Positions 48,907 to 58,735 of a DNA stretch of 64,000 nucleotides are shown here, piece by piece. The position numbers and the translations under genes are program-made. Under the pieces are notes generated by a model. That model worked only from the letters and a program-made list of their open reading frames with translations. It did not search any database and was not told the DNA's origin. The stretch's first letter is position 1; every line of letters begins with the position of its first letter. Source of the DNA: Methanoculleus formosensis (GTDB lineage: Archaea; Halobacteriota; Methanomicrobia; Methanomicrobiales; Methanoculleaceae); NCBI RefSeq assembly GCF_025384765.1, contig NZ_VHLL01000002.1, positions 124,001-188,000 on the forward strand, written 5' to 3'.

Positions 48907-49996
48907 CGATATCACCCATATCTACAAGGAACCGCTCGATGACGTCGCGGGTGACGTGGGGCATGCAGACGGTCCGCATATGCCCGCTCCGGGTCCTCGA
49001 GACCCGCCACCCGGGGGGCGTCCGGTCGCAGGAGAACGTCGCCACGTTGACGTCGGGGGAGACGGCTCTCGGGAAGCCGAGCGCCTCCATCCCCTCGATC
49101 AGCCTCCGGGTGTTCTCCATGCACCCGGCGACCACCGCCCGCATCCCGTCCATCCCCAGGTACTCGAGGACGGCGACCGCCGCGGCCACCGACGCCCCCG
49201 GCCGGGTGCCGGCAAGGGTGCACTCCCGCTTCACCGTCAGGTAGGGGGTGTCGACGTTGAGGCACGCGAACCAGTCCGGGTTGCGCGTAAGAAGGCAGCC
49301 CGCCGGGATGGTGCTCATCCCCATCTTGTGGGGGTCAATGGAGATGGAGGAGACGCCCGGGAGCCGGAAGTCGAACGGGATCGGTCGGTCGAGGAACGGG
49401 ACGACCATCCCGCCGAACGCGGCGTCGACGTGGAGGAAGATATCCCGGTCGAGGGCGATCTCCGAGAGCCGGGCGATGGGGTCGACCATGCCGTACTCCG
49501 TCGTCCCGGCGACCCCGACGAGCGCGACTGTATCGTCGTCCACGAGGCAATCGACCGCCTCCGTGTCCATCCGGAACGCGTCGTCGAGCGGCACTGTCCG
49601 CATCTCAAGTGACAGGATGTCGCAGGCTTTCGTGAACGAAAAATGGCTCGATGCCGGGACGACGATGTTCGGGGACTTCACCGGCTTTTGTTTCTTTGCG
49701 ATCCGGAGCGCCTGGATGTTCGACTCGGTTCCCCCGGAGGTCGCGTACCCCCCGGCGTCCGGGTGGTGCATCAGGGCGCCGAGTCTCCGGACAAGGAGAT
49801 CCTCGAGCGCGGCCGTCCCCGGAAAGAGCCCGGGATCGCCGAGGTTGGTCTCAAGGAACATGGCATGCGCCCGCGCCGCGACCGGGTGCGGCGGCGTGCA
49901 CATCGAACTCAGGATATTCCGGTAGCCGAGATCCTCCTGCCGCCGGGCGAGGAGGAAGGAGAAGAGATCCTCCTCGGGGCAACCAGTTTCACGCAT
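48899..49996 (-). CDS. mfnA: L-tyrosine decarboxylase of methanofuran biosynthesis
   Basis: PLP enzyme making tyramine for methanofuran; archaeal homologues can also decarboxylate aspartate to beta-alanine for CoA. It has 365 residues from the ATG at 49996 (a TTG-ATG pair at 50014/50011 is possible). Motifs are [42 protein letters not shown] and the PLP-lysine [15 protein letters not shown]. It overlaps ppsA by eight bases upstream and hpt downstream. Confidence 0.93.
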   Translation of the reverse strand: MRETGCPEEDLFSFLLARRQEDLGYRNILSSMCTPPHPVAARAHAMFLETNLGDPGLFPGTAALEDLLVRRLGALMHHPDAGGYATSGGTESNIQALRIAKKQKPVKSPNIVVPASSHFSFTKACDILSLEMRTVPLDDAFRMDTEAVDCLVDDDTVALVGVAGTTEYGMVDPIARLSEIALDRDIFLHVDAAFGGMVVPFLDRPIPFDFRLPGVSSISIDPHKMGMSTIPAGCLLTRNPDWFACLNVDTPYLTVKRECTLAGTRPGASVAAAVAVLEYLGMDGMRAVVAGCMENTRRLIEGMEALGFPRAVSPDVNVATFSCDRTPPGWRVSRTRSGHMRTVCMPHVTRDVIERFLVDMGDIDA

Positions 49997-52292
49997 TTCG
50001 TCTCGCCGCATCAAGGAGAATCTGGCGCTCTTTGCGCGCTACGGCCTCGCGGATGCGGGGAACCGCATCGATGTTCGCCGAGACGCTGGAGATACCGTGC
50101 TCGACGAGCCACGTGACCATCTCGGGGTCGGAGCCGGCCTGGCCGCATATGGAGCACTCGACGCCGTTCTCCCGGCAGACACCGATCGCGTAGTCGATCA
50201 GCCGGAGCACTGCAGGGTGCTTGGGCTGGTACATATCGGCGACGTTCTCGTTGTTCCGGTCGATCGCGAGCGTATACTGGATGAGGTCGTTCGTCCCGAA
50301 CGAGGCGAACCGGATCCCGGCCTGGATGAACTCCTCGACCATGAGGGCACTGCCCGGGACCTCGATCATGACGCCGAGGGTCGCGTTCTCCACGTCGACG
50401 CCCCACTCCTTCATCATCGCCCGGGCCTGGGTGAACTCGTTCGGGTGGTTGACCATGGGGAACATCACGCCGAGGTTGTCGTAGCCCGCCGCCCAGAGCC
50501 GCTTGAACGCCTCCACCTGCAGGCGGAACTGCTCAGGGCTCCGGAGGTCGCGGCGGATGCCGCGCCAGCCGAGCATCGGGTTGTGCTCGAACGGTTCTTC
50601 CTCTCCGCCTTCCATGTTGCGGAACTCGTCGGTCGGGGCGTCGAGCGTCCTGACCCAGACGGGTTTACCCGGGAAGGCGTCGAGGACGGTCTTGATGCCG
50701 CCGTAGAGTTCGGCGATGAACTCCTCCTCAGCGTCGTGCTCGATGTACCAGCCCGGAGTCTTTGCGAGGCCGAGGATAAGGTGCTCGATCCGGAGAAGGC
50801 CGACCCCGTCCGCGCCGGTGGCGGCGGCACGCTGTGCGGCCTCGGGCAGGGAGACGTTCACCTTGACGAGGGTGCCGGTGATGACCGGAGTGGCCGCTGC
50901 CGCCGCCGGAGCGGCTGCCGGGGCTGCTGCCGCAGGCGCTGCGACCGCACCTTCGTAGATGATGCCCTTCTCGCCGTCGACGGTGACGACCTGACCGTCC
51001 CGCAGGAGTTTCGTCGCTTTCTTGGTTCCGACGACCGCGGGCGTCCCGAGTTCACGGCTCACGATCGCCGCGTGGCAGGTCATACCGCCTTCGTCGGTGA
51101 CGATGGCGCTGACCCGGCGCATCGCCGGCACCATGTCGGGGTTGGTCATCTTCGTGACCATGATGTCGCCGTCCTTGACGGCGCTCGTGTCTTTGACGTC
51201 GCGCACGATGACGACCCGGCCGCTCACGACGCCGGGGGAAGCCCCCTGGCCTTCGACCAGCACCACGCCGAGAGAGCTTTTCTGCTGCTCTGCAGACCCG
51301 CCGTGGGGGATCTCAGGGCGCTTTATCGTCGTTATCGGCCGGGACTGGAGGATGAAGAAGACATCGCCGACGATCGCCCACTCGACATCCTGCGGGATGC
51401 CGTAGTGGTCTTCGGCGATCTTGCCGAGCGTGGCGAGGCGCGCCACCTCCGCGTCAGAGAGAACCGGCGCGGTGCGCTGTTTCGCAGAGAGGGTGACGGT
51501 CTTCGTCCCGCGCTTGCCCTCGGGAACGATCATGATCTCCTTTTCGGCGATCAGGCGGTCGACGACCCGTTCGGAGCGCAGGTCAAAGACATAGTTGTCG
51601 GGAGAGACGCTCCCCGAGACGACGGCCTCCCCGAGACCCCAGGATCCCTCGACGATCGTCAGGGGCTCGCCGGTGACGGGGTGGGAGGTGAACATGACGC
51701 CGGACTTCTCCGAGCGGATGAGTTCCTGGACGACGACGGCGATGTTCACGCTCCGGTCGTCGAACCCCTGCTTCGAGCGGTAGTAGATGGCGCGCGCGCC
51801 ATACAGCGAGGCCCAGCATTGCTGGACTGCTTCGAGGAGGTCGGTCTCCCCAAGAATATTGAGGAAGGTATCCTGCTGGCCGGCGAAACTGGCATCCGGT
51901 AGATCCTCGGCGGTAGCACTCGAACGGACGGCGACGACCGTTCCATCCTCACCCATCCGGTCGTATGCCGCGACGATCTCCTCGCGGATCTGATCGGGCA
52001 TCTCGACGCTGAGGACGAGGCCCTGCACATCCTTCGAGACCGATTCGAGCGCTCCGTTGTCGTCTACGTCCAGACGCTCCAGCCTGCGGAAGAGTTCCTC
52101 TTCGATCCCGGTTTCAATAAGAAACTTTCGGAATGCCTGGGCGGTCACCACAAACGCCTTCGGCACAGGAAGGCCGATGGCCGTCATCTCGCCCAGTGAG
52201 GCTCCCTTTCCACCTACAGAATTGATATCTTCCTTTTTTATTTCTTCGAGCCACAGAACGTTGGGCATTTCCTTCATGCTCGCACCACACAT
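49989..52292 (-). CDS. ppsA: Phosphoenolpyruvate synthase
   Basis: Converts pyruvate and ATP to PEP, feeding gluconeogenesis from acetyl-CoA. It has 767 residues: an ATP-grasp N-terminal domain (SVGGKGASLGEMTAIGLPVP; VRSSATAEDLPDASFAGQQD), the phospho-His domain with GGMTCHAAIVSRELGTPAVVG, and the PEP/pyruvate barrel (FGTNDLIQYTLAIDRNNENV; ECSICGQAGSD). An Ala/Pro-rich linker (AAPAAAAPAAAPAAAAA) after the His domain is unusual. First gene of the ppsA-mfnA-hpt-dph2 run; the ATG at 52292 follows GGTGAG. Confidence 0.95.
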   Translation of the reverse strand: MCGASMKEMPNVLWLEEIKKEDINSVGGKGASLGEMTAIGLPVPKAFVVTAQAFRKFLIETGIEEELFRRLERLDVDDNGALESVSKDVQGLVLSVEMPDQIREEIVAAYDRMGEDGTVVAVRSSATAEDLPDASFAGQQDTFLNILGETDLLEAVQQCWASLYGARAIYYRSKQGFDDRSVNIAVVVQELIRSEKSGVMFTSHPVTGEPLTIVEGSWGLGEAVVSGSVSPDNYVFDLRSERVVDRLIAEKEIMIVPEGKRGTKTVTLSAKQRTAPVLSDAEVARLATLGKIAEDHYGIPQDVEWAIVGDVFFILQSRPITTIKRPEIPHGGSAEQQKSSLGVVLVEGQGASPGVVSGRVVIVRDVKDTSAVKDGDIMVTKMTNPDMVPAMRRVSAIVTDEGGMTCHAAIVSRELGTPAVVGTKKATKLLRDGQVVTVDGEKGIIYEGAVAAPAAAAPAAAPAAAAATPVITGTLVKVNVSLPEAAQRAAATGADGVGLLRIEHLILGLAKTPGWYIEHDAEEEFIAELYGGIKTVLDAFPGKPVWVRTLDAPTDEFRNMEGGEEEPFEHNPMLGWRGIRRDLRSPEQFRLQVEAFKRLWAAGYDNLGVMFPMVNHPNEFTQARAMMKEWGVDVENATLGVMIEVPGSALMVEEFIQAGIRFASFGTNDLIQYTLAIDRNNENVADMYQPKHPAVLRLIDYAIGVCRENGVECSICGQAGSDPEMVTWLVEHGISSVSANIDAVPRIREAVARKERQILLDAARRNA

Positions 52293-52371
52293 ATACTTCT
52301 CACCATTACATAAAAGATTTCGGAGGAAAAAGCATCAATACATATGATGTTGAAATAGTATGGGTTGAACC

Positions 52372-53955
52372 GTGAAATATAGAGTGCTGGTCAGCGACCC
52401 GCTGGCAGAGGAAGGGATTGAGATCCTGAAGGAGTTTGCCGATGTGGATGTCAACACCGGGCTGACCGAGGATCAACTTGTTGCGAGTATCGGGAACTAC
52501 GATGCCCTGCTGGTGCGCTCGGGGACCGAGGTGACGGCGCGGGTCATAGATGCGGGGGAGAGACTCAAGTTCATCGGCCGTGCCGGCGCCGGGGTCGACA
52601 ATATCGATACGGAAGCCGCAACGCGCCGGGGCATCATCGTTGCGAACGCTCCCGAGGGAAACACCCTCGCGGCGACGGAGCACACGATGGCGATGATGCT
52701 CTCGCTCGCGCGCAATATCCCCCAGGCGACCGCATCCTTGAAGAAAGGCGAGTGGAAGCGCTCGAAGTTCATGGGCGTGGAACTGAACGACAAGGTCCTC
52801 GGCATCATGGGATTCGGACGTATCGGGCGCGAAGTGGCAAAACGGGCACAGGCACTGGAGATGAAGATCATCGCCTACGACCCGTTCATCACGCAGGAGA
52901 GGGCGGCGAGCCTCGGCGTGGAGATGGTGCCGCTCGACGAACTCTTCCGGAGGGCGGACGTTATCACCGTCCACACCCCGCTGATCAAGGAGACGCGCCA
53001 CGTCATCAACGCGAAGACAATCGCGACGATGAAGGACGGCGTCCGGCTGATCAACTGCGCCCGCGGCGGGATTATCGACGAAGCGGCCCTCGCGGACGCG
53101 ATCACGAGTGGCAAGGTCGCCGGCGCGGCGCTCGACGTCTTCGAGAGCGAACCGCCGACGGACTCGCCGGTCATCGGCCTCGATAAGGTGATCATCACCC
53201 CGCACCTCGGCGCAAGCACGGTCGAGGCGCAGCAGAACGTCGCGATATCGGTCGCGAACCAGTGCATCAGCGTCCTTTCAGGCGGCGCGGCGAAGTACGT
53301 GGTGAACGCGCCGATGATCCCGGCGGAGCAGCAGGCGCTGGTCGAGCCCTACGCGGTGCTCGCGCAGAAGATGGGGAGCCTCCTCATCCAGCTCACCGAC
53401 GGAAGACTCGAGTCGATCAAGGTCACCTACGGCGGCGAGGCCGCAGCGCTCCCGAACACGAAGTTCATCACCCGCATCATCTTAAAGGGCATGCTCGACC
53501 CGATCCTGCAGGCGCCTGTCAATATCGTGAACGCGGAGTTCGTCGCGAAGGAGCGCGGCATCCGGCTGAGCGAGACGACGACCGAGGAGGCGCACGGGTT
53601 CAGGAACATCATCAGCATCACCGCGAAGACCGATAAGATGACCGAGTCAGTGAGTGGGAGCGTCTCGGCCCCGGACCACGCGCGGATCGTGAGCATCGGC
53701 GGCTATATGACCGACCTGACCCCGACCGGCCACGTGGTCATCTCCCGCCACACCGACAAGCCGGGCGTCATCGGCAAGGCCGCGACGATCCTCGGCCGGG
53801 TGAACGTGAACATCGCGGGGATGCAGGTCGGCCGTCACAAGCCCGGCGAGGAGGCCCTGATGGTCCTCACCGTCGATTCTGCGGTGCCGGCCGAGGCGAT
53901 GGACGAGATCAAGAAGATCGACGGTATCCACACGGTCAAGCACGCCGAGATCTGA
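52372..53955 (+). CDS. serA: D-3-phosphoglycerate dehydrogenase
   Basis: First step of serine synthesis. It has 527 residues from a GTG at 52372: catalytic/NAD domain (GRAGAGVDNIDTEAATRRGI; GIMGFGRIGREVAKRA; NCARGGIIDEAALADA; His in ITPHLGASTVEAQQ), intervening ASB domain (~320-450), and C-terminal ACT domain (VVISRHTDKPGVIGKAATI) for serine feedback. It is divergent from ppsA. Serine made here would feed GlyA encoded at 36.9 kb. Confidence 0.96.
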   Translation: MKYRVLVSDPLAEEGIEILKEFADVDVNTGLTEDQLVASIGNYDALLVRSGTEVTARVIDAGERLKFIGRAGAGVDNIDTEAATRRGIIVANAPEGNTLAATEHTMAMMLSLARNIPQATASLKKGEWKRSKFMGVELNDKVLGIMGFGRIGREVAKRAQALEMKIIAYDPFITQERAASLGVEMVPLDELFRRADVITVHTPLIKETRHVINAKTIATMKDGVRLINCARGGIIDEAALADAITSGKVAGAALDVFESEPPTDSPVIGLDKVIITPHLGASTVEAQQNVAISVANQCISVLSGGAAKYVVNAPMIPAEQQALVEPYAVLAQKMGSLLIQLTDGRLESIKVTYGGEAAALPNTKFITRIILKGMLDPILQAPVNIVNAEFVAKERGIRLSETTTEEAHGFRNIISITAKTDKMTESVSGSVSAPDHARIVSIGGYMTDLTPTGHVVISRHTDKPGVIGKAATILGRVNVNIAGMQVGRHKPGEEALMVLTVDSAVPAEAMDEIKKIDGIHTVKHAEI

Positions 53956-53981
53956 TCGACCGGATCATCACCCCCTTTTTG
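53953..53981 (+). terminator. Hairpin and T-run after serA
   Basis: TGATCGACCGGATCA overlapping the stop codon, then CACCCCCTTTTT. Confidence 0.6.
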
Positions 53982-54041
53982 CACCGCGTGCCGACCCCCG
54001 ATGCGGCGGAGTCGGGACGGGGCAGATTCTGGTGGGTGACA

Positions 54042-54053
54042 ATAATTTTATAC
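54042..54053 (+). promoter_or_regulatory. TATA box of tRNA-Val
   Basis: ATAATTTTATAC about 40 bases before the tRNA 5' end. Confidence 0.5.
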
Positions 54054-54089
54054 CCGGAGAACCAACCTTATGGATCGTCGGGCAGACAC

Positions 54090-54163
54090 GGGCTCGTGGT
54101 CTAGCTGGTTATGACGTCGCCTTGACATGGCGGAGGTCCTGAGTTCGAATCTCAGCGAGCCCA
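54090..54163 (+). tRNA. tRNA-Val (GAC)
   Basis: Acceptor GGGCTCG with CGAGCCC, anticodon loop CTTGACATG (GAC), T-arm GAGTTCGAATCTC, discriminator A, no encoded CCA. It marks the left edge of the lower-GC accessory region. Confidence 0.95.
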
Positions 54164-54768
54164 TCACCGTTTTTCCTAAAATACTATTCTTACAAGGTTA
54201 TTCCCAGAGATGTTACTCAAGACGATACTATCTATATGAACCGAGAGATGTCTCCCATACCTTCGTACAAATAATCATACACTTCCTGCAAGACGATAAT
54301 ATAAACCGGGGGCTTTTGCGCTTCTTTTTCAATTTACGCACCACTTTTATCATCACCACCTCCCCCTCAAGTGATGTCCAGATACTCGCGCCGGAGTCCG
54401 GACACTTCGATCTGTTGGCGATGCGTGGTAAGAGTTATAATAAGATTGGTAGTTGGCATGACCACAGTTGGGACCGCTGCCTCGATACTCTTTCATGATG
54501 TCGCATAGCGTGGCGACCTTTCAGTAACCCTACGGCGTGGCGTGCTTTCATGGAGCACAGCAGGCGACACGCATGTACGTGTATGAGCAAAACATATCTC
54601 AGGGACTGATTCGCACGGGATGTGGCAACGTGTTTAAGAAGGTATTGGGACGACTCAAACATCTGGTTCAAGCATTTAGTGCATTCATTCCAACATCTTA
54701 ACGTTATACCCCAGTTGCGAGGACTGTCAAAACGAAAAGTATTTAATCATATCACAATATTTTAGGAC
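54164..54768. other. AT-rich region after tRNA-Val, no supported gene
   Basis: Base composition drops sharply after the tRNA. A repeated GCGTGGCG element occurs at about 54507 and 54535. Short frames on both strands have no recognised domain. AAAGTATTTAATC at ~54738-54750 is the likely promoter of the next gene. Confidence 0.4.
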
Positions 54769-55131
54769 ATGGAAGTTATCGATATAAACTTTAGGACAGG
54801 ATTATATCCAGAATGCTTTCGGTTGTCAAATAATAGAGTATTGAAAGTCCGAAGAAATTGCAAGTATTTCAAGATTGGAATAACGCATAATTATAATGAA
54901 CGGAAAGATGGGTACCTAGACTCTCTTGCACTGGGCCGAGAATTTCCATACGATCGTATGGAAATTCTTTATCGAACAGGATCTCTACCCTTATGCAAAA
55001 AAATGGAGATCGAGCTTATAAAAAAATTCAGAGATGGCGGGGTTAAATGTAAAAACGTTAGGGATGGGGGGGAGGGAAAAATTGACAAGTATCCTGCGCC
55101 TTACTATGCCTATGTTGTTTGGAAAGACTAA
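54769..55131 (+). CDS. GIY-YIG-like nuclease-domain protein
   Basis: A 120-residue protein. The central part reads KYFKIGITHNYNERKDGY, then MEILYRTGSLPLCKKMEIELI and KKFRDGGVKCKNVRDGGEG, matching the KIGxT-N...R pattern and the helix with conserved Glu (EIELIKKF) of GIY-YIG/T5orf172-type domains. Codon use is AT-rich, unlike the core genes, suggesting acquisition. The first GIY strand is imperfect, so activity is uncertain. Confidence 0.55.
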   Translation: MEVIDINFRTGLYPECFRLSNNRVLKVRRNCKYFKIGITHNYNERKDGYLDSLALGREFPYDRMEILYRTGSLPLCKKMEIELIKKFRDGGVKCKNVRDGGEGKIDKYPAPYYAYVVWKD

Positions 55132-55500
55132 GTTTAAGTTCCTCAACTATAGGAGATATCAATGAGATTAGGAATATTGTCCTTCTCCAGACATATGGAT
55201 GATAATTAGTGTATTTATGATACGTATTCGTAGGATTACTGATCTCGTAAATAATGAAGGTGAGATTGTCCCAAAAGACCTTTGCCGGGCTTCGAATCTG
55301 CCCCAGATTAATGTCGGCAAGATGCAGGAAAGCCAAAGGATGAAATCATCGGAGCAGTTCGTCCGGGTACTGAAACAGGTCTGCCAACGCCGCACCGAGT
55401 AAAAGTAACAGGCAGCGAAGGTGTCCAGAATCCCTTAACCCCGAGAATCTAGATATTTACAGAGCACAAAGGGCACAGCCAAGCTGCCAGAGAAAAAGCA
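55132..55500. other. Intergenic stretch with a weak frame
   Basis: A frame 55217-55402 reads MIRIRRITDLVNNEGEIVPK and onward to a stop; it has no clear ribosome site or recognised domain and may be a decayed gene end. Confidence 0.3.
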
Positions 55501-56571
55501 ATGACGCATGATGAACGGAATACTGAGAAAACGGCACTGGTCACACCGTCTGTTCTTTTAAACGATCTCCGCAGCATCATCGAGGAGACCCGGCAGGGAG
55601 TCGCTGCTACAGTCAACGCTGCCCTGACCCTGCTATACTGGCGTGTTGGCAAGCGGATCAACGAAGAGATACTCCAGGGTGGACGGGCGGAATATGGAGA
55701 ACAGATTCTTGCCACAGTGTCGCAAGAACTGATGCACGACTACGGCAGGGGTTTCAGTTATTCCGCGCTCACACGGATGGTGAAATTCAGTCAGGCGTTT
55801 CCGGACCCGAGGATTGTTGCCACGCTGTCGCAAACATTGAGTTGGTCGCATTTTCGGGAACTTCTCCCCCTTGAAAAGCCACTTCAGCGTGATTTCTATG
55901 CAGAGATGTGCCGCATTGAACGCTGGAGTGTCCGTACTCTGAGACAGAAGATTGCCTCCATGCTGTATGAGCGCACCGCTCTCTCAAGGAAGCCGGAGGA
56001 ACTGGCTCGCGTTGAACTTGATGCACTCCGGAACGAGAATAAGCTCACCCCGGATCTGGTCTTCCATGACCCATACTTCCTCGATTTTCTGGGGCTTACC
56101 GGGGCATTTCAGGAAAAAGACCTAGAAACTGCCATTTTGCGTGAGATGGAGGCCTTCATACTGGAACTGGGTGTGGGATTTACCTTCGTCGCCCGTCAGA
56201 AGCGGATTACAATGGACGGGGATGACTTCTATATCGATCTGCTTTTCTTCCATCGTCGCCTGCGCCGTCTGGTTGCAGTTGAACTCAAACTGGACAAGTT
56301 CCGTCCTGAACACAAAGGACAGATGGAGCTGTATTTACGCTGGCTGGATAAATACGAACGCCAGCCGGGGGAGGACTCGCCTATCGGCATAATTCTCTGC
56401 GCAGGCAAAAAACAGGAGCAGATCGAACTGCTGGAACTTGGGAATTCCGGCATCCATGTTGCCGAATATCTTGTGGAACTGCCATCCAGGGAACTCCTGC
56501 GAAATAAACTGCACCGGGCAATTACGCTCGCACGGGAACGTCTCGGGGATGAGAATACGGCTGCCTCATGA
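55501..56571 (+). CDS. YhcG/DUF1016-type PDDEXK nuclease-domain protein
   Basis: A 356-residue protein. The N-terminal DUF1016 region is ATVNAALTLLYWRVGKRINEEIL with GRGFSYSALTRMVKFSQAF and LSWSHFRELLPL; the C-terminal PDDEXK region has LTPDLVFHDPYFLDFLGL, FYIDLLFFHRRLRRLVAVELKLDKF (D...ExK core) and KGQMELYLRWLDKYE. Members are mobile, found near restriction-modification loci and transposons. Probable nuclease of the accessory island; biological role unknown. Confidence 0.9.
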   Translation: MTHDERNTEKTALVTPSVLLNDLRSIIEETRQGVAATVNAALTLLYWRVGKRINEEILQGGRAEYGEQILATVSQELMHDYGRGFSYSALTRMVKFSQAFPDPRIVATLSQTLSWSHFRELLPLEKPLQRDFYAEMCRIERWSVRTLRQKIASMLYERTALSRKPEELARVELDALRNENKLTPDLVFHDPYFLDFLGLTGAFQEKDLETAILREMEAFILELGVGFTFVARQKRITMDGDDFYIDLLFFHRRLRRLVAVELKLDKFRPEHKGQMELYLRWLDKYERQPGEDSPIGIILCAGKKQEQIELLELGNSGIHVAEYLVELPSRELLRNKLHRAITLARERLGDENTAAS

Positions 56572-57394
56572 TGCCGTGTTGCACAATAAGCCCCGCAGTT
56601 TCCTTATCAGTGTCTGCTGCGCTCTCGCTCAGGCCACCGTAGCCATCGGCATATTGCAGCCGCTCACTTTCATCCGGAGCTCGCGAAACATCTCTACCCG
56701 GGACGTCGCCTGCACCCTTGCACCGAAGGTCCTTTCGAGGGCGGAGAAGAGGGCGCGTGGAGAGAAGCGCAGACCGGCACGGACCCACTGCCCGGCGAGC
56801 CCGGTTCGCACGGGTGGGGCCCCCATCCAGGCCTCGCAGGAAGGCAGAAGCGCACATTCGCTGGTGAAACGAAAGGAAAGCCGGCGATCGAGCCTTCGCG
56901 GAGCCCTCCGCCCCACGTGAGCGGGTGTACGGGGTTGTAGGCCCGGTCCTCGAACGGATGGCGGGGCTCAGACAGGCTGCTTCATCGACAATACCAGCGG
57001 CATCGCCAGGCTGTCCCGCCAGCAGGCCGGGTCTGCGGGGTTAACGGTGTCCGGAACGCCCGACGCTCATCAACCGGGACTGCCGGTTCTTTGGATCCGG
57101 AGACCGACCGGGGCATCCCTGCTCGCCCAACGTCCGGACGTCATCATCGCTGGATCCATGTCGAGGGCAAAGGCTTCGACCTCGTCGACCTCTCGGTGCC
57201 CGGGGCTAGGATGCCAGCACCGAGGTCGTGGTGCCGGAGACCAGCAACCCGGGTGCGATGCCGTGGCCGATAAGGTAAAGGCGTTGGGGAGGTCTACCAA
57301 GGATCTGGTATTCATGGGCGATACGCTTTTATCCGCGGGGCTGTTCGGGAGGTGACCGATCCCGGCAGGAGAGGATAATACGGTACAAAAGGTT
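56572..57394. other. Decayed region between YhcG gene and GH3 pseudogene
   Basis: It holds a transposase relic (56629-56766) and otherwise no continuous frame with recognisable content. A 57047-57355 frame has protein-like patches (e.g. VIIAGS) but shifts frame. GATACGCTTTTATCC near 57320 is TATA-like. Confidence 0.35.
56629..56766 (-). pseudogene. IS5-group transposase C-terminal relic
   Basis: The minus strand reads FSPRALFSALERTFGARVQA then TSRVEMFRELRMKV, resembling the end of IS5-group transposases (S-x-FSALKR-x-FG...FREI). Nothing upstream continues in frame. Remaining length ~45 codons. Confidence 0.4.
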
Positions 57395-58681
57395 ATGACA
57401 CCGGAAAAATCGGCAGAAGAAGCCGCCTCGCTCACCCCGATGCAGCGCGCGGATGAACTGCTCCGCTAGATGACCATCGAGGAGAAGGCGATGCAGCTCT
57501 CCGCCGTCATGCCCATGGGTCTGCTCGGCACCGGGGGCCCCATCCACAGCATGCTCGACGCCCGGCTGAAGCACGGCATCGGGCAGATCAGCGGGCTGGG
57601 CCTCTTCGGCCACAAGACGCCCGAGACGGTCGCGAAGACGGTCAACGCCATCCAGCGCTACCTGGTCACCGAGACCCGCCTCAAGATTCCGGCAATCTTC
57701 CATAACGAGGCACTGAACGGCGTGGCCTCGGCCAACTTCACCCACTTCCCCACCGCGATCGGGCTCGCGGCGACGTGGGACCTCGGAGCCGTCGAGGAGA
57801 TGGCGGACCTTGTGCGCCGCTAGATGCGGTCGGTGGGCCTGCTCCAGGCACTCTCGCCCGTCATGGACGTCGCCCGCGACGCCCGGCCGGGGACGGGTCC
57901 ACGAGACCTTCGGGGAGGGCCCCTACCTGGTCACCGCCATGAGCGTCGCGTTCACACGGAGGATGCAGGGGACGACCTGCGCGAGGGGGTGCTGGCGACC
58001 GCGAAGCACTTCCTCGGCTACGCGGTGACCGAAGCCGGCCAGAATATGGCTGCGACCGCTATCGGCGGCACGCGCGAGTTCTATGACGTCTACGCCCGTC
58101 TGTTCGAGGCTGCCATCCGGCTCGCCGGGCAGGTCCCGGTCCACCACGGCCAGAAGACCGGCAGCGGCTACCGGCGGACTGCCATCGACATCCACAAAGG
58201 CTACATCGACATGCCGTCGACGCCGCTCTTCGCCTTCGGCCACGGTCTCAGTTACACGACCTTCGACTACGGCCCGCTGCAGCTGGAGAGCGAGACCGTC
58301 GATGCGGGCGGCGAACTCCGGGTCTCGCTCACCGTCACCAACACGGGGAGCCGGCGCGGGACCGAGGTCGTGCAACTCTACGCCGCCGACACGGCCACCG
58401 GCGTGACCCTCCCCGCGCAGCAGCTCATCGGGTTCGCCCGGCTCGACCTGGAGCGCGGCGTGTCGAGGACCGTTGCGTTCACGGTGCCGATGAGCGTGCT
58501 CGGCTACACGGGGCTCTCCGGCGAGTTCGTCATCGAGCCCGGTCCGGTGGAGGTGAGCGCGGGCAGCAGTTCGAGCGACATCCGGTCCAGCGCCGGGTTC
58601 ACCGTCACCGGGGAGACTCGCTCCATCCGCGGTGAGGACCGCGCGTTCCTCTCCGTTGCGACAGTCAGCCCGCCGGGGTGA
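57395..58681 (+). pseudogene. GH3 beta-glucosidase pseudogene
   Basis: The frame begins MTPEKSAEEAASLTPMQRAD, meets TAG at 57467, continues MTIEEKAMQLSAVMPMGLL...ALNGVASANFTHFPTAIGLA, meets TAG at 57821, then QALSPVMDVARDAR. It shifts frame for GRVHETFGEGPYLVTAMS (about 57890-57965) and shifts back at EGVLATAKHFLGY. After FEAAIR the sequence jumps to the C-terminal part (STPLFAFGHGLSYTTFDYG and a fibronectin III-like domain), so roughly 300 residues including the nucleophile region are missing. Both stops replace what would be CAG. Unusual in an autotrophic methanogen. Confidence 0.88.
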
Positions 58682-58735
58682 CCGGGAGCCGGGCTCATGA
58701 ACGGGAGGGCGGGACTCTCCCCACCCCCGACGACC

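Noticed and set aside
54435-54671. 78-codon minus-strand frame after tRNA-Val
   Set aside because: No recognised similarity or ribosome site; reads like random sequence.
57467-57823. Pyrrolysine-containing glucosidase read through two TAGs
   Set aside because: Frameshifts and a ~300-residue deletion also break the gene, and GH3 enzymes are not known to use pyrrolysine.
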